DNA from: Phytophthora colocasiae
Taxonomy: Eukaryota > Oomycota > Peronosporomycetes > Peronosporales > Peronosporaceae
Assembly: GCA_018806915.1 (NCBI GenBank)
Contig: JAGKQI010000085.1
Span: 124,001 to 188,000 of the forward strand
DNA: 64,000 bases
Direction: 5' to 3'
In this document: positions 11,201 to 21,072 of the stretch, one piece after another
How positions within the stretch are numbered: the first letter of the stretch is position 1
Layout of the letters: every line of letters begins with the position of its first letter
The notes under the pieces: model-generated
Seen by the model: the letters and a program-made list of their open reading frames with translations, nothing else
Databases searched by the model: none
What the model was told of the DNA's origin: nothing
Translations under genes and position numbers: made by a program

Positions 11201-14200
11201 GAGGCAATATCCATTGTAGAGAAGAGCTTAGCATTTCCTAGTACGTCCAGGATGTCGTCGATGAGTGGCATCGGATAACAGTCCTTCACAGTCACTGCAT
11301 TGAGTCGACGGTAGTCGATACAGAAGCGGATACCTCCGTCGGGTTTGCGTATCATCAGTACAGGACTAGCCCAAGGACTACTCGAGGTCGAATGAGTCCC
11401 AAGTCCAGGTACTGCTGCACTTCGGCCTCCATTACATCACCTTCAGCTTTGGAGACGCGATAGGGTCGCTGTTTGATAGGGGGGTGGTCACCAGTGTCTA
11501 TCTCGAACTCGAGCAAGTGAGTTCGACCGGGTTTCATGGAGGTCTCGACAAACAAGTCTCGGAAGGACCCAAGTGTCTGCCTGAACAGCCTCTTCTGTTC
11601 CTCATTCAGCTTCGAATCGGTGAAGTCAACTGCAAACTCCTCAGTTAGCTCCTTTTCGAGGTTCGGCATGGAGTGGTGAGGCGAGTCGGTAGTAGCGCCG
11701 GCAGCACTCACTACAGAGTGCACCCAGTCTTCCTCAGTAGTTTTCCGGGACTCGACAGGCCTCGAATCTCTGTTCGACAGCGGAGTCACCGGAGACTCGA
11801 ACTCGAAAGCCGACTCCGGCACTACCGTGGCGGCAGCAACCAGAGTACCTTTCTTGATGATCAGTTCCTCGGTAGAAGCATTGCAGACTTCAACCAATAA
11901 CTTCCCTTGGTTCACAGTACAGAGCGTACGGGCCACTCGCACGGTCCCGTCCAATCCGGGGACTCCTTCAACCAACACAGTTTGTCCATCGCTCGCTTGG
12001 CCACGGACTTCCGACACTACTAGAGCTTGACCACCAGGGCAGATGCGAACAGTCGAACTCACTCGGGCAGAGTGTACTTCTTCGACTCTCGGAGTACCCA
12101 GTGAGAACACTTCACCCGTGTCCTTCAGAGTCACTGAGTTAGTATCCAAGTCGACAACAGCTCGGAACTGTCGAAGTGAGTCGGTTCCAAGTATCACATC
12201 CACATGCATGTGGTCGACAACCACAAAAGGTCGAACAATCTCCAACGACCCAAGTCTGAGAGGAAGGTCGGCAACACCTCGTATCTTGAGTTGGTGACCC
12301 GACACTCCGTTCAAGTTTCCATTGTACGGTCGCAGAGAGTCACTGCCTCGTCCTATCCGTCGAAGTACTTTACGGTCGATCAAGCTCACAACGGCACCAG
12401 AGTCGATGAGCATGTCCACAGGGACACAGTCGACATATCCTGGAGAAGTAGCTTCCACCCCACCTACTGAGCCAATCACCCGCTTGCCTTCGGGCACTAT
12501 ACCAGCGACTTCACTTTCTTCGAACACATCCCGTTCGACTAGTCCAGCCTTTCGAGAGTCACGGTTTTCTCCCTCAGTAGAGACTCGCACAGGATCAGAC
12601 ACTACGTACGCGTACTCATACACGCTGTTCGAGTCTTCACGCGAACACCGAGTCCCCAGTTCTTCGATCTTCTGACCAGTCAAGGAGGAGTAGTCGAAGC
12701 GCACTTGCTTCGGGCTCCGCGTTTTTCGCGACGGGAGAGCTGCCTTTAGGCAGTCACTACACCGGTCTTCTCGCTCTTTCAACTTAGCTCGGATGAGTGG
12801 ACCTTCACTCAAGTACTTCTCCATTATCACACTCACGATGCGTTTCATCACGGAGCTACTCATCGCTCGATAGAACTGCGCTACTTTCGCCAGAGCTCGT
12901 TCCTCAAGATCATTATCTCCCCAATCGACTTCCGGGAGAACTAAGTCACTCAGGAGCGGCGACCCACAGTCGACACACACGGGGTTAACCTTTTCTTCCT
13001 CCTTGACTAAGTAGTACACCATTCTTCGGACTAGAGCATTCCATTTAGGATCCAGGCGTTTTCTTCGTCGGGAGGACACAGTCACTGCATTGACCGCACT
13101 ACAGGGGTTTTCAGACAAGTCGATAGCCACATTTGCGATCACAGTCTCCTCGACACTGGAGTCGGTGGGCGCGTCGTCACTTACTTCTGCTTGGTTGTAG
13201 TCCGAAGTAACTCTGGTCTCCCCACCTCCCACATCTCGTCCGTCCGAATCAGCGACTCCCTCATGGTCGTGGAAGTAGTCGTTTTCCTCCGACTTCCTCA
13301 AGTCGCTAAAGTCGCGGTTAGCTCGCTTAGCCGCATTAGTAGCCGCCAGCGTCTTTCGATACCAGTCAGTCCAGTATTCGGGTGTAGCTAGCACTCCAGG
13401 TGACGACTCCCTTGTCCGGCTTATGACTTCTTCAGGGATCCCTAATACGGTGCTTAAGTCGGTTAGAGTCATCTTCTGCGACTGAGACGCATTCCTTTCC
13501 ACCCTCCTCTTGAGTTCTACTTCGTCCAACGGAAAGAGTCGCTCCTCGAGCTCTTTATCGTATACTTCTTTTTCTTCTAGCACTCCCTTGTTTACCCCTT
13601 CGGTTAGTTCGTCCAGTTCTCGTTCGGAAAACACTCCGGTAGGTTCGGCAGTCGCCTCCGCGGCGTTACTCCTAGCGTTCGCCTCACTCCCACCCCTCGC
13701 ATCGGTGGCAGACGGCTCGCTCACGGTTTCACTCAGCTCAACTACACTTTGAGCCTCCCGAGTCACATTCGCAGCCTCGACCTCAGTCTGCGTGACTTCT
13801 TCTTCAGTTGGGTCCGTCACCTGTTCACCAGTAGTTAGTCCCGGAGCGACTTCGGAAGCGTTCGCCTCACCCCCACCATCAGCATCGGTGGTAGACGGCA
13901 CACTTGCAGTCTCGTTCGCTACTTTGCCGGTCTTGTCAGCAATTATTCCTGGAGTACCTTCACTAGCATAGGCCTCGTTATTTCGCAGTTGGCAATCAGT
14001 CTCCACACTCATCTCGTCAAGTAGCCCTTCACGGTTCTCCGCAGGTTCATCTCTATTCACGCTCGTATCGGGGTCGAAAATGCTCTCATCGAACTCAGGA
14101 CAGTCACTTTCACTTTCATCATCACCTTCGGGCTGCGACTCAGTGACTCCCCAAGTCACCGAGGAAGTAGTTTCTTCTTTCACACTTGTTCCACTAGTCA

Positions 14201-14543
14201 CCCACTCGCAGTGGACAACTCCACTCTTTGCGCGGGGCGCTGTCCAGTAGTTTACCGGGTTCGACTTCACCCGAACCTCATCTTCATACTCTCCGGCATG
14301 AGGGTCCTTCAGTGAGTCCCCGACGTATGCCGTAGTCAGACAACTCGCTTCAACATCCTCACTCTCAATTTTATCAGTCTCAATCATGTTCACTCCATTT
14401 TCAGTCGTTGTTCTCTTTACTGTCTCAGTTGAACTCACTCCATTTCCATAACGAGTAGTAGTGGACTTGGAAGTGACTCCACTCAAGTCACCTAGCTGGC
14501 AGGAGGAAGGAGTGACTTCACCCTTCCCTTCCTCCAGCCCCCT
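8229..14543 (-). pseudogene. Gypsy B pol: protease, RT, RNase H, integrase
   Basis: In element sense, a roughly 1,000-codon segment (14543-11355) with an acidic, low-complexity first half carries an aspartic protease motif (MLIDSGAVVSLIDRKVLR) and the start of RT. The RT core (11355-10843) contains YLDD. The frame then returns for RNase H (LYVDSSKLAVGACL, FTDHKALLW) and integrase, with the HHCC zinc site and the three acidic residues (VVDAVGPL, LLSDQGSNF, GLVERFNGT). The C-terminal part has a chromodomain-like segment (VVDILARRKKAGELQYLVLL). Two compensating one-base lesions bracket the RT segment, near 11360 and 10890, so no full polyprotein can be made as written. The frame begins directly after the gag UGA, with no new ATG nearby. 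Confidence 0.9.
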
Positions 14544-14546
14544 TCA
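14485..14546 (-). promoter_or_regulatory. Possible gag UGA readthrough site with H-type pseudoknot
   Basis: The gag frame ends with TGA at 14544-14546 and pol continues in the same frame without another stop. An 8-nt spacer (AGGGGGCT) follows, then GGAGGAAGG at 14535-14527, which pairs perfectly with CCTTCCTCC at 14510-14502. The loop segment AAGTCAC (14518-14512) is complementary to GTGACTT (14491-14485), giving an H-type pseudoknot. Stop, 8-nt spacer and pseudoknot is the arrangement known from gammaretroviral gag-pol readthrough. The short second stem uses words that are common throughout this element, so it is weaker evidence than the first. Confidence 0.5.
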
Positions 14547-16971
14547 GTGTTGACCCGAGCCAGAAGCCGCCCCAGCCTTCTGGACTAGCTGGTTCAGCGC
14601 CTCCCTCGACGGGCAGTTGGCCACCACGTGGTCCGCACCTCCGCACAGGAAGCAGGCCCTAGGGCCTCGACTGGTTTGGTAGTTAGAGCGAGAGTTGGAG
14701 CTCGTGTTCGGCGACTGTTGTTGCTGCTGGCGCTGGCCCGTTGACTGCTGTTGACGTTGGTACCCCCGAGGTAACTCGCACTCGACGTAGACGTGACCAG
14801 TTCCTTGGCAGTTCGAGCAAGTCGAGTTGTTCCGTCGGCAGTTAATTCGACTACACCCCAACGTGTGGCACCTTCCACACACGGTGAGTCCTTCCTGAGT
14901 GTATAAGTCAGGTCCCTGTCGAACACCTCGAGTCGGAGTCACCGGTAGGGAAGTAGTTGGCTGGATCGCATACACTCCTTGACTAGTAGCAGGCATCGTT
15001 TGGTACTGAATAGCAGCCGCAGTAGTTCCTCCTTGGTTAGTTGCCGGGCGGCAGCCTGCACTTGCTGTTGCGCTAAGAGACTCTGAGTCTGTTGCATCAC
15101 AGCCAGCATTTGCTTCATCAAGTCATCATTCGCCGTTGACTTAGGAGGCTCGTCCTCGAAGTCAGCGTCGTCTTCCACTGGTAGGTGCTGGTTCTTGTAC
15201 AGGAGCACTGCTACGGCTTGAGGTATTGAGTTTACCAAAGAAGTGTCTGAGTGTGTTCCGCCACTGCTTGTTACGGAGTCCTGACAGGAAATACTGGTAT
15301 CTCATCTCGGGGTCGAAGTACTGAGCGGCGTCACAGAGGCTTGAAATCAAGTCACCCCACACTTCGGCCGACATACCTCTGGACCGTTTAGTCACCTTCA
15401 GTCGCTCAATCATCTGCAGAGGAGTCTGGCACACGAACTGGTTGTGGAAGCGAGTCCTCAGAGTGTTGAAGTCGTTAATCTGGGAGTAAGTCCACCATTC
15501 TTCACCAGTTTTGCCCTTAAGACACTCCTGAAGGCACTCAACCGTAAGGAGTCGTCAAGTCCTTCAGTAGCTCTCTCGAACGCACTCCAGAAGGATCGAG
15601 CTTTGTCTGCCGAGGCACCATCAGAGTAAAATGGTTGAATCATCCGGACCGCATTCTTGATGTTGGACGGCATACCCAGTGGAGGCCGAGTCACTTGGTT
15701 CGCAGACTGTTGGTAGTTCGGAGTGTACTGACCGAGAAGTTGACCGGAAACTGGAGTGTATAGTTGACTACTCCTGCCCGTAGCGAGGTGTCCAGCAGTC
15801 ACCATATTCGGAGCAGTCACCGGAGGAGGTAGACTAGTCACAGGAGCCGAATTCCCAAGTGGTTGCTGTTGGCCCCAGTACGCACCCTGCCCAGTAGTCG
15901 CTTGTTGGTGACTAGTAGTGGCAGGAGTCGTCATCGCCGGTATCGAAGTCAACGGCGGAGCCACACTCATAGGAGTCATAAGTGCGCCGCCAGAAGTACT
16001 TGAGTCGCAGGGGCATGAGTCACTTGAGGCGGAGCGGAGGCAGCTGCATAAGAGATAGGAGCTGGAGTGCCGTAGGAGAACCCGGCCGCTGCCGACCATC
16101 CGACTGGCTGAATAAACGGATTGTTCAGTCCGGTGCTCCGGGTTACCAGGGTCGCGCCAAGAGTCACATTCTGGTAACTCGGGATCGCCGAGCGAGTAGA
16201 CTGAGGTATACTAGTAGCAGGAGTCATCACAGGAGCAGTAGGGGGTTGTCCTGGGAGTTGACTACTCCATCCAGTCGGATTGGTCCCCGTAGAACTGGTA
16301 GCTGCATTCACGCCAGTCACAGCACTAGGAGCGTAACCAGGTTGAGTCATCAGTTGGGGTGGGTACAAGTAGTGTTTGGTGGCATCGACTACTCCCATAG
16401 TCGCTACTTCCGACTGAGCTGCGGATGGAGTAGGGGGGATTAGAACACCAGAAGTCATCGACTTCGTAGCAGACTGACTAGTCATGGAAGTCGACGTTTG
16501 GAATTGAGCCTCACTCTGGGGCACTGAAGTCGTTGCCGCGAGTCCAGTACTAGGAGTCACTCCATGTAAGGTAAATCCGCCGTGAGTAGTTACGGGGCTA
16601 GCAAGTGGTCTAGCCTCTCCCCTCCTGGGTTCTGAAAGACTTCGAGTCAGCCGGGGTCTAGCAGGAGGAGGTTGTTGCGCCGGGCGAGTAGAACCAAGGG
16701 CAGCCCTCCGCACCATGGCCTGGACCGAGGACAGTCCCCCCGGAGCGGTTAAACTCGGCCTCCCCGGGTGCGTAGTAGCAGGAGGTCCTCCGAGCCCGAA
16801 CCACGAAGTTGCAGGTTGGCTGTCACTGCCACCCGGACTCGCGGGAGTCGCCGTAGGAGGGCGACTTGCTCCTCCCCTGAACCAAGAAGTAGCCGAAGGG
16901 CCCGCGCCACCATTTTCACTCGAGGTGGTGCTCCTGTCGTCGTCTCCGACACCAGGTCCGAACGACGACAT
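14544..16971 (-). pseudogene. Gypsy B gag (several frame breaks)
   Basis: First ATG at 16971. The N-terminal third is Pro/Ser/Thr/Gln-rich low-complexity sequence. The capsid-like region follows (LKGKTGEEWW, then a segment with FHNQFVCQTPLQMIERL), then a Gln-rich linker, then CCHC-type knuckles (CSNCQGTGHVYVEC and CFLCGGADHVVANC). The frame changes about four times, near 16050, 15530, 15235 and 15020, each by one base. Either the copy is decaying or the assembly has indels here; intact host ORFs of several kilobases nearby argue for real decay. Confidence 0.8.
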
Positions 16972-17043
16972 CTCGATTTCGGGTTCTAGCTCGTCTTGTT
17001 CTCTCTCTTCTTGTGCAGCCTTGAGTTCTGGTAGTTGTCGCAC

Positions 17044-17361
17044 TCCCGCCCAGACAAACCACTCAGTTAACCAACTGACAACTAGCTGGTAAGTCAGAAG
17101 TACTTCGCTTCTTAGCCAAGGTTTTCACTCGAAGTTCACTTCCGAAGGACTTCACCGACTTGATTTGCGTCTCCGGAACGGGTCGGATCCCGTCCTTTAG
17201 CGAAGTAGTAGGACACCTCCCTAGTTGACCCCTGTCGAACTAGCAGTGTAGAGACTCTTCACACTTAAGTGAGCGAGAGCAGTTCTCTCTCCGGTAGCAG
17301 ATCTTGTAGATGTAGTCTTCTTTTAGTGCTCACTCCGAGGACCCTTCTCCAGCAGGCAAGT
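17044..17361. other. Gypsy B 5' leader
   Basis: About 320 bp between the primer-binding site and the open gag frame. It carries no supported ORF and presumably contains dimerisation/packaging sequence. Nothing specific was recognised. Confidence 0.4.
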
Positions 17362-17378
17362 ACCCTGCTTCTCCACCA
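17362..17378 (-). other. Primer-binding site of Gypsy B
   Basis: Two bases inside the 5' LTR, the minus strand reads TGGTGGAGAAGCAGGGT. It begins with TGG, complementary to a tRNA CCA end, and the rest would fit a tRNA with a 7-bp acceptor stem and CCCTG in the T arm. The tRNA was not identified. Confidence 0.65.
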
Positions 17379-17380
17379 CT

Positions 17381-17809
17381 TGTCGCGACCTGATAAGGAT
17401 CGGGTACTAGCGGGCTGTTATGTGAGTGCAGGTCCGGGCAGGGAGGCAGAAGACTTAACTGAAACAAATGTAAGTGTCTTGTTGTTGTTCTTCTTCTGAG
17501 CAGGTAAAATCACGACTGACTAGTTATGCCGGGAACTCACTGCTCCAATGCACACTTGTAAGGGTGACTCCCCGTCGAAACACTAGAGCGGGAGTCCTTG
17601 AGAGTGTCCTCCCTCCGCACGACACTCGCGGGAGGATGTAGATAGACGGCACAGACGGTAGTAAACGGGGACGTACCCCGGAGTGGACCTCGGACGGAAC
17701 ACTACGCCAAGTGGTCACAACACGACGAGTGTGACGAATGACAAGGCCCCGAGGCATGGGGCACAGCCGTACACGCAGGTTCGAACGTCATATTCCCGGG
17801 CACGGGACA
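17381..17809 (-). repeat. 5' LTR of Gypsy B
   Basis: 429 bp, the promoter-bearing LTR in element orientation. Its outer end touches the TSD at 17810-17813. The next bases on the plus strand are the Inr and 5' UTR of the secreted-protein gene, which is transcribed away from it. Confidence 0.95.
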
Positions 17810-17812
17810 GTA

Positions 17813-17827
17813 CTCAATTTGCATTTT
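17813..17827 (+). promoter_or_regulatory. Oomycete Inr/FPR core promoter of the secreted-protein gene
   Basis: CTCAATTTGCATTTT matches the oomycete initiator plus flanking promoter region pattern (YTCANTYY followed by CAWTTT). The predicted start is near 17816, giving a 5' UTR of about 31 nt. The GTAC target duplication of Gypsy B overlaps its first bases, so everything upstream of the initiator is now retrotransposon LTR. Confidence 0.65.
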
Positions 17828-17846
17828 CTTAAATACAGCAGAAGAC

Positions 17847-18410
17847 ATGAAGACTACTGGAAGTATCGTGCTGACAGCGGCACTACTTATATCTGACAGT
17901 GTTTGTGCAGCTTACTATTTGCGCGGTACTGGATTCGAGGAAGATCACTGGTTGGATAAAGCTCGTCTTGCAACTCGCTATCTCAGAAGAAGTGTCGATT
18001 CCTTTCTGGGCCCAAACACAGACGCAGTAATTGTCGCCATCAATCCATCTGACTTGCCAAGTCTCGATGAAACAGAGAGAACCGTGAGCACTAGCCCGAC
18101 ACACGCCGATGTTGGGATATCTTCCCTCTCACCTGGCTTCGGTAGCAGTAACTTAATGGAATTTGTGATTCACCCAAGTGAAAGAAGAAGCTCTGCATTC
18201 ACCGACAGCGAAAGTCGCGTTACCGATGCAAACCGAACGCGGCCTTCGGAGAGGAAATTTTGGTTTGGCAGTCATCACCCAAGCAGATACCAAATGAAGT
18301 CGCAGCAGTTTTTCGGAGTCAGGAATCGTCAAATGGATCGGTTACCTGTCAACTGTGCTGTTAACTTGCCACGCACTCGATATCAACAACAGCAACATAT
18401 AAAGTGCTAA
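17847..18410 (+). CDS. Small secreted protein, effector-like, 187 aa
   Basis: ATG follows the Inr by about 31 nt. Residues 1-21 form a clear signal peptide (MKTTGSIVLTAALLISDSVC then A). The mature N-terminus reads YYLRGTGFEEDH: an Arg at 26 and an acidic EED at 31-33, loosely reminiscent of RxLR-EER architecture but without a canonical RxLR. The rest is polar, Ser/Arg-rich, with few Cys and no recognised domain. A decayed relative lies at 39526-39740 beside a CRN pseudogene, sharing the RGTG(F/I)(E/D)ED segment and the upstream sequence. The effector assignment is inferred from the signal peptide, lineage and context. Gypsy B has replaced its upstream promoter. Confidence 0.65.
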   Translation: MKTTGSIVLTAALLISDSVCAAYYLRGTGFEEDHWLDKARLATRYLRRSVDSFLGPNTDAVIVAINPSDLPSLDETERTVSTSPTHADVGISSLSPGFGSSNLMEFVIHPSERRSSAFTDSESRVTDANRTRPSERKFWFGSHHPSRYQMKSQQFFGVRNRQMDRLPVNCAVNLPRTRYQQQQHIKC

Positions 18411-18436
18411 TCAGAGATACATGTACTTCAAACATG

Positions 18437-18658
18437 TTTGTGTTACAAAAAGATGAACATTTGGTGGCATCGAAATACCACTTAGCAATACTCATAAAAA
18501 AATGAGATCTCCACTCCTACTAAACTGCCTCCAGCTCGTGTATCACTTTTGTGTTACAAAAAGATGAACATTTGGTGGCATCGAAATACCACTTAGCAAT
18601 ACTCATAAAAAAATGAGATTTCCACTCCTACTAAACTGCCTCCAGCTCGTGTATCACT
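18437..18658. repeat. Tandem duplication, 111 bp x 2
   Basis: A 111-bp unit beginning TTTGTGTTACAAAAAG is present at 18437-18547 and 18548-18658 with a near-identical sequence (AGATCTCC versus AGATTTCC). It lies between the secreted-protein gene and the 3' end of the dehydrogenase gene, probably in both 3' UTRs. It looks like a recent local duplication. Confidence 0.9.
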
Positions 18659-18710
18659 TCCTCGGGGATAATCTCTTCACAGGCAAACTTGATCTCGTCT
18701 CCGTTCCTGC

Positions 18711-19979
18711 TTACGCCTTGGAACGCATCTCGTGTGGCGCCACGAATACCTTCAGAAAACCACTGTCCTTCTTGGCAATGCGAGAGTATGCCTCGGGCAC
18801 TTCCTCAAGAGCCAAGCGGTGCGAGATAAGCACCGATGGATCCAGCTCACCACTAGCGATAGCATCGAACACCTGTGGGTAGTACTTCTGCGCCGGAGTG
18901 CGTCCGGCGTTCACAGTCACACTCTTCATCGCGACATGGCCGACTGGGAACGACTGCACCGAGCACATGTAGTCCGACACAATCGAAATGTGACCGCACT
19001 TGCGCACGATCATCAGCATCTCCTTGAAAGTATCCGTTGGCTCTGGTTGTGTTTCCATTCCCATTGACTTCTCCAACTTGGCTAAGAAGCCGGTGGAGGT
19101 CGAACAACCACTCGCGTCGATGACAGCATCAGCACCTGCTGGCGGGAGCATTTGCTGCAGCTTCGTCACCAATTGAGCACTGGACACATCGCGACGATCA
19201 ATCACCTTCAAGTTCATGTGATCGTGGGCAAACTTGAGCCGTTCGGGGCAGTGCTCAACGCCAATTACAGTCTTGGCACCGCGCAACTTGCTCCAATGGG
19301 CCGCCTGCAGTCCAATAGGACCAAGACCCCAAATAACAACATTGTCGCCCTCCTTCACCTTGGCCATGTCCACAGCATGGAGCGCAGTCGCGGTCGTCTC
19401 CACCCCCAATAAAGCCTTATCGTCGCTCACACCGGACGGCAACTTGAAGCAGTTCATATCACCGTACGGCACACGGACGTACTCAGCCTGCACGCCAGGA
19501 ACGTTTCCCAACATGCGGGTGCTGCCAAGCACAGCCGCAGGAGCCCATCCACCGTACGTCTGTTTGAACTCTTGGGAAGCATTTGTGCAGTTGCAGGCAG
19601 CATACTCCTGTCGACGGCAATGTTTGCAGTCTCCACAAGCCAGAACAAAGCTAACTGCAACATGGTCGCCCTCCTTGACCTTTTGCACGCCTGCGCCGAC
19701 GCTGTCCACGATCCCAACAGCTTCACTGCCCAGAATTTGGTTCTTCTCCAACCCAGTAGCATTGCTGCACACATCCGTCGCGAAATCAGGGCTCACAGAG
19801 CACGCAGTGACTTTTACCACCACGTCCGATGCTTCCATGATCTTCGGCTTGGGAACATGTTCCAGCTTCACTGCCTTGCCTGTCCACGTGACGGCCCGCA
19901 TGCAACCGGCTGAGTCCTTCGAGCACGTATCTTGTCCATGCGTGTGGGCACTTGACATCATCTTGCTGGCAGTATCCAT
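18711..19979 (-). CDS. MDR-family zinc-type dehydrogenase, 422 aa
   Basis: Intact ORF from an ATG. Residues about 27-180 are the GroES-like catalytic domain and about 190-330 the Rossmann fold, with GLGPIG after VVIWG and VIGVEH at the end of the next strand, as in NAD-dependent members. The structural zinc loop is complete (Cys 115, 118, 121, 129). The catalytic zinc site is abnormal: the usual CGxCxSD is CSVSPDF, and GHE is GSE (84-86). It may act as a zinc-independent reductase/dehydrogenase or on an unusual substrate; the closest general resemblance is to formaldehyde/alcohol dehydrogenase-like proteins. It is divergent from the next gene and probably cytosolic. The substrate cannot be told from sequence. 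Confidence 0.85.
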   Translation of the reverse strand: MDTASKMMSSAHTHGQDTCSKDSAGCMRAVTWTGKAVKLEHVPKPKIMEASDVVVKVTACSVSPDFATDVCSNATGLEKNQILGSEAVGIVDSVGAGVQKVKEGDHVAVSFVLACGDCKHCRRQEYAACNCTNASQEFKQTYGGWAPAAVLGSTRMLGNVPGVQAEYVRVPYGDMNCFKLPSGVSDDKALLGVETTATALHAVDMAKVKEGDNVVIWGLGPIGLQAAHWSKLRGAKTVIGVEHCPERLKFAHDHMNLKVIDRRDVSSAQLVTKLQQMLPPAGADAVIDASGCSTSTGFLAKLEKSMGMETQPEPTDTFKEMLMIVRKCGHISIVSDYMCSVQSFPVGHVAMKSVTVNAGRTPAQKYYPQVFDAIASGELDPSVLISHRLALEEVPEAYSRIAKKDSGFLKVFVAPHEMRSKA

Positions 19980-20393
19980 GTTAAGCTCTTCAGTCTTCAG
20001 TTCTTTCGCTGTGCTTACCAGACGGCAAAAGTAGATCTGACCAGCATTAACCGAGCCTTTTGAGTGAGAGAGCCTTGCTTCTCGACAGCGACACGGCGGT
20101 CGCCCTCGTCCCAGTAAGCCAACAGGAATGCTATCTGTTCCTCACACGACTCTACTCAAAACAGACTAAGATATTCCATCGACATGGCCACGGCTGGGAC
20201 GTGAAAGTGGAGCGCCAAATAGTGTAATGCGTTGGACTGTACCACGTTGAAGTGACGATTCGCTATCAAATGATAGGGGCTATATGCGTTCTCACAGGTT
20301 GGGTTTCTTAACGGCTTCAACTTGACCTGGTTGGTCCCACATGGGAAGGCTCCAATTCACCAGAAAGAACGACACTCGATCCCCCTCGCTGCT

Positions 20394-20401
20394 CTCATTT
20401 C
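20394..20401 (+). promoter_or_regulatory. Inr-like initiator (CTCATTTC)
   Basis: CTCATTTC matches the oomycete initiator consensus YTCANTYY about 55 nt upstream of the ATG at 20455. It lies inside the apparent N-terminal extension of the reading frame, which supports the downstream ATG as the true start. Confidence 0.5.
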
Positions 20402-20454
20402 CGCTACTATTCGCCCACCTAACTGCCTGCAAAACTCTCCAGTATCAGCCAGCA

Positions 20455-21072
20455 ATGAAGCTTATAGCGCTTGCCGTGTTGGCTAGCGCAGCCGCGTTCG
20501 TAGGAGCGAGTGCAATTGGAATGCAGCGCGGCCTTCGAGTTGAGACAGAAGACGACGATGCAATCACAGTAGAAGAATTACGCGATGATGACCTTGGTGC
20601 CAACGAGGATTTCTGGGGCTCGTGGGAAAATGATTTTTCCGAAAATCATTACGCGGTCGACATTAGCTCCGGAAGCAGCACTCCTGGTCATAATCCTAGC
20701 GTTGGTGAAGCAGCAAGGGGAATCCTTCAGCAGGCTGAGACTGTGGTGACATCAGCACTGCCGTTCAGCATCGACCATGCTAAATCCTTGGTGCTTCCCA
20801 TCTGCCTCGTCGTCGCCGCCTTGTTCGCAGTTGCAATTGCAGCCGTGCTCGTCGGTGTGCGGCGACAGCAGCTCAGCGAGCCAATGTTCGGGCCTGTCGA
20901 GTTGGTGTCCGATCTTCCAGTCCCCATGACCACATCTGCAGTGGATAATGACGACTCGGATTCCGACACGAATCCACTTAGCGATGCAGACGACACTGGT
21001 GCAACAATTCTTGTCGGGGAAGAAGAGGAAGAGACGAAGGAGGAAGACAGAGACGAACTTGTCGTAGCATAA
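20455..21072 (+). CDS. Single-pass membrane protein with signal peptide, 205 aa
   Basis: I start at 20455 because the protein then opens with a textbook signal peptide (MKLIALAVLASAAAFVGASA) just downstream of an Inr. The ectodomain of about 100 residues is acidic and Ser/Gly-rich. A transmembrane helix (LPICLVVAALFAVAIAAVLVG) follows near residues 120-140. The cytosolic tail is strongly acidic (DDSDSD, EEEEETKEED). No family was recognised. It is probably a type I surface or secretory-pathway protein. It is divergent from the dehydrogenase gene across about 475 bp. Confidence 0.75.
   Translation: MKLIALAVLASAAAFVGASAIGMQRGLRVETEDDDAITVEELRDDDLGANEDFWGSWENDFSENHYAVDISSGSSTPGHNPSVGEAARGILQQAETVVTSALPFSIDHAKSLVLPICLVVAALFAVAIAAVLVGVRRQQLSEPMFGPVELVSDLPVPMTTSAVDNDDSDSDTNPLSDADDTGATILVGEEEEETKEEDRDELVVA

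Larger units (their letters stand above)
4113..17809 (-). mobile_element. Complete Ty3/Gypsy LTR retrotransposon B (13.7 kb)
   Basis: Two 429-bp direct repeats starting TGTC and ending GACA (4113-4541 and 17381-17809) bound the element. The 4-bp target GTAC is duplicated at 4109-4112 and 17810-17813. In element (minus) orientation the order is 5' LTR, primer-binding site, gag, protease, RT, RNase H, integrase, then an antisense ORF and a membrane-protein ORF before the 3' LTR. The RT-RH-IN order defines Ty3/Gypsy. About 4 kb of extra 3' sequence makes it much longer than a standard Gypsy. The LTRs differ at only two positions that I can see, so insertion is recent, yet gag and pol carry several one-base frame breaks. 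It interrupts the promoter of the gene at 17847. Confidence 0.95.

Noticed and set aside
9495..17092. Many plus-strand ORFs of 60-150 codons across Gypsy B
   Set aside because: They are antisense shadows of gag/pol without start context or protein-like composition; only 6005-7639 stands out.
17847..18410. Canonical RxLR effector
   Set aside because: There is no RxLR in the first 60 residues; only RGTG followed by EED. It is kept as effector-like.
18648..18710. Open frame downstream of the dehydrogenase stop (ends FACEEII...HELEAV then stop)
   Set aside because: It is in another frame, and no workable donor/acceptor pair was found to splice it on; the dehydrogenase already has a normal end.
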